From the NCBI RefSeq assembly GCF_024343675.1, contig NZ_RJUD01000098.1, forward strand, positions 62,001 through 126,000: a DNA stretch of 64,000 bases, written 5' to 3'. The position numbers were made by a program, and so were the translations under genes. Each line of letters starts with the position of its first letter. Within the stretch, counting starts at the first letter, position 1. This document shows positions 53,425-60,767 of the stretch, in pieces. Origin of the DNA: Lacihabitans sp. CS3-21. GTDB taxonomy: Bacteria > Bacteroidota > Bacteroidia > Cytophagales > Spirosomataceae. The notes under the pieces were generated by a model. It had not been told where the DNA came from, did not search any database, and was given only the letters and a program-made list of their open reading frames with translations.

Positions 53425-53640
53425 GGTGTTTACACCTTTACTACCTTTTTTGAGAAAACAAGTGTAAACACCCTCAGATGGCATTGGAATGGCGTAAACA
53501 CTAGTGTATACAGTGGTGTAAACATACTGTATACAGGTGCTTAATTTTAGGTGTTTACAGTGTAAACAAGTAGTATTTTGAAACTGTAAACATTTTTGTA
53601 AACAACGAAAAGTGGCAGTATCACAAATTGTCGGACATTT
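53425..53640. repeat. Iteron-like cluster 2, candidate replication origin of the element
   Basis: Eight GTAAACA/TGTTTAC units in about 180 bases, several extended to GGTGTTTACACC or GTGTAAACACCC. An inverted repeat GTATACAGT/ACTGTATAC lies at 53506-53514 and 53526-53534. The cluster ends in TTGTCGGACA (53628-53637). It lies before the RHH protein gene and near the HUH Rep gene, so it may contain Rep binding and nick sites. Confidence 0.78.
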
Positions 53641-53686
53641 TTTTTACGTAGACCTGAAAAAAAAAGAAAAAGGAGTTTTGATGGTT

Positions 53687-53983
53687 TCAATACTCCTTTT
53701 TCTTTGAGAATTTAACTAATAAAATTGTAAAAAAAGAGATGATACCCAACGAAAGTACCCAAGCCCAAGGGTTAGGTTTTGAAGAATCTTCTTGTGGAGT
53801 TGACACTTCATCTTTGACAACTATCTCTTTTTCCTTTTCGATAACTAGTGGAGCAAAATAGCCCTCTAAAACTTGTTCTAGAAACTTAGAAATAGAAATC
53901 TCTTTCTCCATGGAGTGGTTTAGGATTTTCTCTTTTAGGTCACTAGAAAGCCTAATACTGAGTTTCTCGTTTTTGTTAAGCAT
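53687..53983 (-). CDS. Small ribbon-helix-helix protein with C-terminal membrane anchor
   Basis: 98 residues from the ATG at 53983; a TTG start 5 codons upstream is possible. The N-terminus KLSIRLSSDLKEKILNHS reads as an RHH-type DNA-binding start (a beta strand, then two helices with ISISKFLEQVLEGY). A linker of about 25 charged residues follows, then one membrane helix (WAWVLSLGIISFFTILLVKF). A DNA-binding protein attached to the membrane is unusual; it could hold the iteron region, next door, at the membrane. Confidence 0.6.
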   Translation of the reverse strand: MLNKNEKLSIRLSSDLKEKILNHSMEKEISISKFLEQVLEGYFAPLVIEKEKEIVVKDEVSTPQEDSSKPNPWAWVLSLGIISFFTILLVKFSKKKEY

Positions 53984-54001
53984 TTGTTTTGTGATCAATT
54001 A

Positions 54002-54232
54002 TTATAAATTGAAAGTCATTGTTCTTAAGCCACTTCTAGTACAAGCTATGAAGAAACTATATAGATATTCCTTCATATCTATTGTTCCCATACTTGCAAA
54101 TTCTTGATACCTGTTAGGATTTGGTAATAGTGAGGGTTCAATATCGAAGTAAATATTTCCATCAACGAAATATTTCATATGGCCGTTGTTCTCAACTACC
54201 CAAATACCTCCTAATAATTTTTGGTTTTCCAT
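54002..54232 (-). CDS. Small hypothetical protein between Rep and RHH genes
   Basis: 76 residues, soluble, with no known family. It has WVVENNGHMKYFVDGNIYFD and a Cys near the C-terminus. The start (ATG at 54232) directly follows the rep stop, and the RHH protein gene follows after 18 bases, so it is the middle gene of a replication operon. A ssDNA-binding or control function would fit, but nothing shows it. Confidence 0.6.
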   Translation of the reverse strand: MENQKLLGGIWVVENNGHMKYFVDGNIYFDIEPSLLPNPNRYQEFASMGTIDMKEYLYSFFIACTRSGLRTMTFNL

Positions 54233-56077
54233 TTATGCTGCTTGATTATATAAACAATTGAAAATATGAGTGAAATACAACATGTACTGGCGATGTAGCT
54301 CAGGACTGTTATCCTGCAGTACCTTTGCATGCTTGACCACGGCTGGTTTACCGTTTGGTTTCTTGGGGTAGCCCATTTTTTCAGGTCTGAATGGTATTAT
54401 TTTACCGTGCATTTTTTCAAAACTGGCTCCAACGTCTTTGCTGATACGGTCCACTTCTTCTTTTCCAACATAGTTGATTAATGTGTCTAGATATTTCACT
54501 GCCACGTGGTCTTCGTCCATGGCGTTGGATACAAATATGTTTGTCTTGCCTTCTTGCTCTGTTATGATTACTTCTCGGTAACTGACCACTTTGGTGAAGT
54601 ATTTCATTACTGGAACAGCTATTTTCTCGGTTGATACTACAGTGGTATGCTCTTGGCCTTCTGCATCGGTTTCTTTGATAATTCTGCCAGTTATGTAGGT
54701 TCGGCCTATTTCGTCAGTTTCGGTTATTACATCATCGGCTGGTTTAAACCCACGTAGCTTATCAGAACAGCCCCAAATACGGCCATTTATCTTGCGTTCT
54801 TCAAATTCCATTTTGTAGCAAGCATCGGGGTTATTTTTCATTTCTTCAGCTGTAGGGGTGTAGTATTGCATATCTACTTCTACTTTTTCGGTTTCTCCAG
54901 TTAGTGGATTAAGTTTGGTTTCGAAGGTATAGACACACTCTCGGTTTAGGGTTTCGTTGAACTTTACTTCTTGATTGGGTTTTAGTGGCTTTTGTGTTGG
55001 TTTTTTTGCAACATATCCTATAACATATGCCGTTACGCTGTCCAAATGCTGAATAGCCCTGATTTCGGTAGATGGTGGATTAGTAAAACCACATGCTTTG
55101 GCTTTCTTGTATGTGGCCTCTTGCTTTTCGTGAGCTCCTTGTGCTAAAATGGCATCGTCTAATGGCTCTTTGAGTTTGAGAGCTATTTTTAAGTACTTTG
55201 CAAATGTTTCATTAAGGTCTTTGGGGATTTCGCCAGTGGCTAGGGCTGTTTCTGAAATAGACTTTAGCAGCTTCATATCTTCTGCAACTTTGTTTTGATC
55301 TACTACAAAGCCATCTTTAAATTTCTGTTTTTGAACCAATGCGTAACGACTCACATAACCTAGTCGATCGCAGAAGTGATTCCACTTTTCACGAATAGCT
55401 TCCCATGGAACATATTTATCAGCAATGATGTGAAAGTGTAGGTTTGTGTTTTTTTGGGGTTCGGCTCTCCAAAAATATATTGATACACCAAACCCCTTTT
55501 TTTGTCCCTTTTTGCGACCTTTTTTATATACTTCATTCGAATCGGAGGTAAGCCATGTAATAAATGGCGATAGTAACATTTCTTTGATCATGTTGTCAGA
55601 ATGAACCTGGGCCGCTGGCAAAGTAAGCGTAACAAACGTTGGGAATACTTTCTCTATATTTACTTCTTTTTTACCTTTCTTGAGTTCGTTGTTTAGCTCT
55701 ACGCTTGTAAGCCAAACCGAGATCATACGTTCCACATTCCTCCTAGTAGCTGGTGATAGGTAACCGTTGTATGCCGAATCGTTGCCGTTAAGATTGTTAA
55801 GGTTTTTTGCTGCATTTGGGTTTAGCGGAGCTGATTGTTCTCTACGGTAAATATCAACCATCACTACGCCACGGTTACGAAACGATGCTGTTGTCTCTAT
55901 GGTGGCTATCTGCGTAGTGGTGCGTTCGGCCATTCCATTCATGATGGCGTTCTTCTTGGCCGCGTTGGCATCTTTGGCAGCCTGAATTTTATCGGCACGA
56001 GCTTGTAGCTCTTGTTTGCGGCTCAAAATAGGCTTTTTAGGCTCATAGAGAGGGTTTCCGAATATGTCAAAACTCAT
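54233..56077 (-). CDS. HUH-type rolling-circle replication initiator (Rep)
   Basis: 614 residues. The HUH motif is LHFHII (His214, His216). The catalytic block is YVIGYVAKKP with Tyr351, Tyr355 and Lys358: Y-x3-Y-x2-K, as in the two-tyrosine superfamily I initiators (phiX174 A, f1 gpII). Such proteins nick one strand at the origin and remain on the 5' end. The region before His214 is long and basic; the C-terminal 250 residues have no known motor. It starts the operon rep-small protein-RHH and faces the iteron cluster. Confidence 0.87.
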   Translation of the reverse strand: MSFDIFGNPLYEPKKPILSRKQELQARADKIQAAKDANAAKKNAIMNGMAERTTTQIATIETTASFRNRGVVMVDIYRREQSAPLNPNAAKNLNNLNGNDSAYNGYLSPATRRNVERMISVWLTSVELNNELKKGKKEVNIEKVFPTFVTLTLPAAQVHSDNMIKEMLLSPFITWLTSDSNEVYKKGRKKGQKKGFGVSIYFWRAEPQKNTNLHFHIIADKYVPWEAIREKWNHFCDRLGYVSRYALVQKQKFKDGFVVDQNKVAEDMKLLKSISETALATGEIPKDLNETFAKYLKIALKLKEPLDDAILAQGAHEKQEATYKKAKACGFTNPPSTEIRAIQHLDSVTAYVIGYVAKKPTQKPLKPNQEVKFNETLNRECVYTFETKLNPLTGETEKVEVDMQYYTPTAEEMKNNPDACYKMEFEERKINGRIWGCSDKLRGFKPADDVITETDEIGRTYITGRIIKETDAEGQEHTTVVSTEKIAVPVMKYFTKVVSYREVIITEQEGKTNIFVSNAMDEDHVAVKYLDTLINYVGKEEVDRISKDVGASFEKMHGKIIPFRPEKMGYPKKPNGKPAVVKHAKVLQDNSPELHRQYMLYFTHIFNCLYNQAA

Positions 56078-56173
56078 TTGGAGTGTTTTTTAAAAATGTA
56101 AGTGAAAAAAAAGTAGAATCGACGTTAAGATAAACGAACTATAAGGATGGCTTAAAAAAACCATTGAATGTGG

Positions 56174-56377
56174 TTAATTCAATGGCCTTAAAGCGTCAAG
56201 AAGCTCTGATTTTTTGTAGTAAACTCTTGTTCTAATTCCATATGCTGGAATTTTTTTATCTTTTGTCCAATCCCATAAGGTTGACAAATTGATGTGAAGA
56301 AATTCTGCTGCCTGTTTACGAGTAAGTAGCTCGGTAGGGTTGTTGCCAGAAGATTGAAGAGAATTTGATGAGTTCAT
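56174..56377 (-). CDS. Excisionase-like helix-turn-helix protein
   Basis: 67 residues: LLTRKQAAEFLHINLSTLWDW and IPAYGIRTRVYYKKSELLDAL, the MerR/Xis-type 'helix_turn_helix_17' form. It should steer the integrase towards excision or control rep, 97 bases downstream. Its place between rep and the integrase is normal for integrative elements of Bacteroidota. Confidence 0.85.
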   Translation of the reverse strand: MNSSNSLQSSGNNPTELLTRKQAAEFLHINLSTLWDWTKDKKIPAYGIRTRVYYKKSELLDALRPLN

Positions 56378-56466
56378 TTGTAATTGGTTTTAATTTTTTA
56401 CAAATGAAAGGCTGCTTTATTACATAAAAAAAAACTGATTTCGTTTAGAAAAAAAAACGATTTTCA

Positions 56467-57369
56467 TCAATAGAATGAATCATAGGCATTTTTATATATA
56501 CTATTTCTTCCGGCAGTCTTTATGTTTTTTATGTATTTTAATATACTAATTTTAAGTCCAAAATGAAAATTTACCCAATCTAGAAAACTAGAACTTTTCG
56601 GTGAAACGATTAGTCCTTCTTCTTTCATTTTTCTGTATACAAAACTTATATCACCACATTCTTTTAAAAACATTGAAGAACTAAAAAGACTCTCAAAAAA
56701 AACAAAAGCTGGATAGTCCTTAAAAATTAAAGGATATGGGTTTATTTGCTGAACAGTTAATAAAAGTGACCCATCGCTTGAAAAATAATTAGTAACTAAG
56801 TTTGAAATACATTTTATAACATTTATGAAATCCTCTAATATTATTGTAAAATGAAAATAGAGATCAGTATATGGATGAAACTCAGCTTCAAACTTTTTTA
56901 GGTCTTTAGAATCAAAGTACTTTTTTAGTAATTCAACATCAAATATTTTTTGAAAGTGTTGGACATAACATCGGAATTCATTTGGCCAATCTCTAATGAC
57001 TTCATCTTTCCCTTCAACCTCAATATCAGTAAATGAAAGTGTTTTAACCATTATCCCAAGCAATTCTTTTCTTATTTCAATATCAAATTCCTTGATTTTC
57101 TTTAATATCTCCCAACAATTATCCAAAATCTTGTTAAATTCATCTCTGTTGGATTTAACGTAAATATTTTTTTGTATCACAACTAACCAATTATTTAATT
57201 TGATTGCATCGAAGCTTTCAATTAGCTTGTAAAATCCTTTACCTTCGTCTTTATTGAAGTAAAACTCTATTTCACTAAATAAAAATTCGATTTCTTCAAA
57301 TACCTCATTTATTTCTTTGGTTTTCGAAATAATCTCATTTTCTCCTTCCCACCAAATTTTATCGTCCAT
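56467..57369 (-). CDS. Hypothetical protein of the element core
   Basis: 300 residues, soluble, mostly helical, rich in aromatic and acidic residues (EVFEEIEFLFSEIEFYFNKDEG; YTDLYFHFTIILEDFINVIK). No motif, signal or membrane helix is seen and I recognise no family. Base use is somewhat more AT-rich than that of rep. It stands between the integrase and the excisionase gene, a common site for accessory 'cargo' such as anti-phage genes. Confidence 0.7.
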   Translation of the reverse strand: MDDKIWWEGENEIISKTKEINEVFEEIEFLFSEIEFYFNKDEGKGFYKLIESFDAIKLNNWLVVIQKNIYVKSNRDEFNKILDNCWEILKKIKEFDIEIRKELLGIMVKTLSFTDIEVEGKDEVIRDWPNEFRCYVQHFQKIFDVELLKKYFDSKDLKKFEAEFHPYTDLYFHFTIILEDFINVIKCISNLVTNYFSSDGSLLLTVQQINPYPLIFKDYPAFVFFESLFSSSMFLKECGDISFVYRKMKEEGLIVSPKSSSFLDWVNFHFGLKISILKYIKNIKTAGRNSIYKNAYDSFY

Positions 57370-57423
57370 GTAACAAGCTTATTAATTTTGTTTATTAAAG
57401 TTTATTATCCATTTATCTATACT

Positions 57424-58638
57424 TCACTTATTTGAATACAACATATCCAAAAACTGCGAAATAAAGTCTATACGCCCTTTTCCTATGTATTCTAGAAATG
57501 CTCTTTCTGTGGTATGGCCAGTCTGAGACATTAAAAAGGCGGTAGGGTACCTACCATAGTAATTTGTGGCAAAAGACCTTCTACCAACATGTGACGATAT
57601 AAGCTGCCATTTTTCATACACACCATCTATATCCCTATTAGTTTCTTTGTCATAAAGAATACCTTCAATTTTTTCATTTAAGCCAGCGATTTTGCAAATA
57701 TCTTTTATATGCTCATTATATCGCTGTGCAGAAATTGGTCTCGGAAACTCTCCGCCTCTTTTTTTTAATTCATGTTCTACCTCTGGAGTTATGGCTGCAT
57801 ATATAGCTTTTTCTGTTTTCTTTTGAGTTAGGTCGACAGAAAAGTGGTTTCCAGTCTTAACTATTTTATCCTTTGAACATCTCATAAGATCAGAAACTCT
57901 TTGGCCTAAAAAACAACTTATTACCAGCCAATCTCGAGCATTCGTCAATCCATCTGTTGTTAAATTTACCGACTTGATTTTTTCAATTTCATCCAACGAT
58001 AAGTAAATCTTGCAAGTGTCGCTATCCTCGGTTTTTATTGAATCCAAGTTAGGATGAGTTCTCAATCCAGAATCTCTAGCATGCCTACAAACAGTTTTTA
58101 TGAATTTTACAACTCTGAAAATATAGCTTTGTCGATAATTGTTTGAAGTCATGTAGTCAACAAACTCTTCGGTCATTTTTAAATCGAAATCAATAAGAAG
58201 TATTGTCCTCTTTCTTTGCTTTTCAAAATCGGCAACCAGTTTTTTGACAACATTAATTTTCGAAATCATTGACGATTTTGCCTTTTTTGATTTTTTAAAA
58301 TCAAGGTAAATGTCAAAATATTCAAGTATTGTTTTATACTCTTCCTTGTTGTTTTTGGGATTAAGAGTTTCATAAATCCAAGTAGAATCTATTGTAGTGA
58401 AAGCATCCTTAGTATTTAAGCCTTTTAGGATAATCGAGTAGATTTCATCTAGATCTGACTTGATTTTTTTCCCCTCAGCATCTTTAATATTTTTGGGTTG
58501 CTTCTTGGCACTACTCCAATTATCTGGGTCTATCAACAAGTCTGTTTTTGCTTTGGCATCGAAGTTAGAATCTCGAACTCTAACATAAATTGAGGCAGGT
58601 TTTTTGGTAGATTGGAGTAAAAAAGATATACTTGCCAT
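57424..58638 (-). CDS. Phage-type tyrosine integrase
   Basis: 404 residues with an N-terminal arm-binding domain, a SAM-like core-binding domain (about 110-205) and a catalytic domain. All active residues are there: R in FLGQRVSDLMRC, K in TQKKTEKAIY, H-x-x-R in SSHVGRRSFATN, H in SQTGHTTERAF and Y in LEYIGKG. Close to the attR repeat (169 bases away) and read away from it, as for tRNA-targeting integrases. It should integrate and excise the island at tRNA-Ser. Confidence 0.93.
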   Translation of the reverse strand: MASISFLLQSTKKPASIYVRVRDSNFDAKAKTDLLIDPDNWSSAKKQPKNIKDAEGKKIKSDLDEIYSIILKGLNTKDAFTTIDSTWIYETLNPKNNKEEYKTILEYFDIYLDFKKSKKAKSSMISKINVVKKLVADFEKQRKRTILLIDFDLKMTEEFVDYMTSNNYRQSYIFRVVKFIKTVCRHARDSGLRTHPNLDSIKTEDSDTCKIYLSLDEIEKIKSVNLTTDGLTNARDWLVISCFLGQRVSDLMRCSKDKIVKTGNHFSVDLTQKKTEKAIYAAITPEVEHELKKRGGEFPRPISAQRYNEHIKDICKIAGLNEKIEGILYDKETNRDIDGVYEKWQLISSHVGRRSFATNYYGRYPTAFLMSQTGHTTERAFLEYIGKGRIDFISQFLDMLYSNK

Positions 58639-58806
58639 GTTTTGAAAATAATATTGGGGTTATCAGATAGGTTAGCCCGTATCTAGTCCGTAAATTTGCA
58701 ATATTATCCAATTCATAACAATCTAGATAGAGTTAATGAATTGTTAAACGTTTGAAAATAAGTTGATTGAAGTTGGATACGATTGGACTGGGTTGTGGTA
58801 GTTGAG

Positions 58807-58821
58807 TCCCTCTCTCTCTGC
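58807..58821 (+). repeat. attR: second copy of the tRNA-Ser 3' end
   Basis: TCCCTCTCTCTCTGC, identical to 15096-15110. No tRNA body precedes it. The terminator at once to the right would have belonged to the intact tRNA-Ser before integration. Confidence 0.85.
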
Positions 58822-58852
58822 AAAAAAACCCAGCCATAGGCTGGGTTTTTTT
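58822..58852 (+). terminator. Presumed original tRNA-Ser terminator
   Basis: A 14-bp perfect stem AAAAAAACCCAGCC/GGCTGGGTTTTTTT with loop ATA, one base after the attR repeat. The next 200 bases (58853-59052) hold nothing I can identify. Confidence 0.88.
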
Positions 58853-59052
58853 ATGTCTTTTTTTTTGATAATTATGTAAAATATTGATTATTAGAATGTT
58901 GAAATGTTTATTAAATGTAAATATCTAATAATCAGCAATTGTAGTGTTTTAGGATATTTTCGACGCGTTGTGATACTTTTTGAGTTAATATACACCAACA
59001 TTTGTGGTCAAAAGAAATTTTGAAAAACGTAATGTGTATAACTATTTGTAAA

Positions 59053-59190
59053 TCAATAATTTGCAGATTTAGGCTTGTTTTTTAGAGTTATTAAATACTC
59101 TTTTGGAAAACTATTAGACCTTTTTTGTTTCAATTTTGTGTAAATTGTAACAATTAGTACAAGAACTAAGGTAATTAATAAGAAAATCAT
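59053..59190 (-). CDS. Possible 45-residue single-pass membrane protein
   Basis: An ATG-initiated frame of 45 codons: MIFLLITLVLVLIVTIYTKL is a membrane helix, then a basic tail with KQKRSNSF and NKPKSANY. No family is known. There is no overlap with a neighbour, no clear RBS and no promoter, so it rests only on the composition. Divergent from rsmI. Confidence 0.35.
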   Translation of the reverse strand: MIFLLITLVLVLIVTIYTKLKQKRSNSFPKEYLITLKNKPKSANY

Positions 59191-59300
59191 CGTATTATAT
59201 TTTAATGGTTATATACATAATTATCTAATTTTTAGCTAATTAAGAAATTAACTAATACTTTTTTGCCATTTTTTTTTAAACACAAGCCATTTTAGGAATT

Positions 59301-59993
59301 ATGTCTCTTGTTTTAGTGCCAACACCCATCGGTAATTTGAAGGATATCACACTCAGAGCATTAGATGAGCTGAAAAATGCTGATATAATTCTTGCTGAAG
59401 ACACCCGTACATCAGGTGTTTTGCTCAAACATTTTGAAATATCTAAGCCTCTTCAGAGTTATCATATTTTTAACGAACATAAAACTGTTCAGAAAATAAT
59501 AGATATTTTAAAATCAGGAAAAAGAATTGCTTTGATCTCCGATGCTGGAACACCAGGCATTTCTGACCCTGGCTTTCTTTTGGTGAGGGCCTGCGTTCAA
59601 AACGAGATAGAGGTTATTTGTTTGCCAGGAGCCACAGCCTTAATTCCTGCCCTGGTTGTATCTGGGTTCCCTACTGATAGTTTTGCTTTTGAAGGATTTT
59701 TACCAGTAAAAAAAGGAAGACAGACGAAATTGACTGAACTGAAAGATGAAAAAAGGACGATGATTTTTTATGAATCTCCCCACAGGTTAGTTAAAACACT
59801 CGAAAACTTTATTGAGTATTTCGGAGGAGAACGAACAGCTTCTGTCAGCAGAGAAATTTCTAAACTGCATGAGGAAACCGTCAGAGGTACTTTATCAGAA
59901 ATTCTTGCTATTTTTGCAACTCGAACCGTAAAGGGCGAGATTGTAATGATTGTTGAAGGTAATAATTCAAAAAAAACTAAACATGAAAGTTGA
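59301..59993 (+). CDS. rsmI: 16S rRNA (cytidine1402-2'-O)-methyltransferase
   Basis: 230 residues, tetrapyrrole-methylase fold. RsmI methylates the ribose of C1402 in the decoding centre with SAM. Motifs: LVLVPTPIGNLKDITLRALDELK, ILAEDTRTSGVLLKHF, ALISDAGTPGISDPGFLLVR and TMIFYESPHRLVKTL. Full length. The last 11 bases overlap the start of fabG. Confidence 0.96.
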   Translation: MSLVLVPTPIGNLKDITLRALDELKNADIILAEDTRTSGVLLKHFEISKPLQSYHIFNEHKTVQKIIDILKSGKRIALISDAGTPGISDPGFLLVRACVQNEIEVICLPGATALIPALVVSGFPTDSFAFEGFLPVKKGRQTKLTELKDEKRTMIFYESPHRLVKTLENFIEYFGGERTASVSREISKLHEETVRGTLSEILAIFATRTVKGEIVMIVEGNNSKKTKHES

Positions 59994-60726
59994 AAACAAA
60001 ACCGTTTTAATAACTGGAGCTTCGAGAGGTATTGGTAAATCTATCGCTGAAGAATTTGCAAAAAATGGAGCCAATGTGGCTTTTACTTATTTGTCATCTG
60101 TGGAGAAAGGTCAAGCCTTAGAGGTAGAATTGGCCCAGTATGGAACAAAAATTAAAGGATACCGTTCAGATGCTTCAGATTATGCCTCGGCTGAGCAATT
60201 GGTGACCGATGTAGTGGCTGATTTTGGCAATTTAGATATTTTGATAAATAATGCAGGGGTAACCCGCGATACTTTACTAATGCGTATGTCAGAAGAGCAA
60301 TGGGACGATGTGTTAAGAATAAATTTGAAATCTGTTTTTAATCTTACCAAAGCGGCCACCAAGCCGATGATGAGAGCAAAAGCCGGTTCTATAATAAATA
60401 TTACTTCAGTAGTAGGACTAATGGGCAACGCCGGTCAGGCAAATTATTCGGCCTCAAAGGCTGGTATTTTAGGTTTTACTAAATCTGTTGCAAAAGAATT
60501 AGGCTCGCGTAACATAAGAAGCAATGCCGTGGCTCCAGGTTTTATAGAAACAGAAATGACGGGTGAGTTGAATGAAGAACAATTAAAAGAATGGACGAAA
60601 TCTATTCCACTTAAAAGAGCTGGACAAGCAAAAGATATCGCAAATGCTTGCCTATTTCTAGGGTCTGATGCTTCTTCATACATTACTGGACAAGTATTGG
60701 TGGTAGATGGTGGTATGTTAATGTAA
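59983..60726 (+). CDS. fabG: 3-oxoacyl-[acyl-carrier-protein] reductase
   Basis: 247 residues from the ATG at 59983 (MKVENKTVLITGASRGIG), which fits the family better than an upstream start at 59950. SDR motifs: TGASRGIGK (NADPH), LINNAGVTRD, and the catalytic S-Y-K in NITSVVGLMGNAGQANYSASKAG. The C-terminus ends ITGQVLVVDGGMLM, usual for FabG. It reduces beta-ketoacyl-ACP in fatty-acid elongation. Confidence 0.94.
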   Translation: MKVENKTVLITGASRGIGKSIAEEFAKNGANVAFTYLSSVEKGQALEVELAQYGTKIKGYRSDASDYASAEQLVTDVVADFGNLDILINNAGVTRDTLLMRMSEEQWDDVLRINLKSVFNLTKAATKPMMRAKAGSIINITSVVGLMGNAGQANYSASKAGILGFTKSVAKELGSRNIRSNAVAPGFIETEMTGELNEEQLKEWTKSIPLKRAGQAKDIANACLFLGSDASSYITGQVLVVDGGMLM

Positions 60727-60767
60727 TTTTGACTCAAAATCCTCAAATAATAGAAAAGAGCTAAATA

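Noticed and set aside
53425-53640. CRISPR array
   Set aside because: Repeat units are only 7-12 bases, occur in both orientations and have irregular spacing. No cas genes are near. An iteron array fits better.
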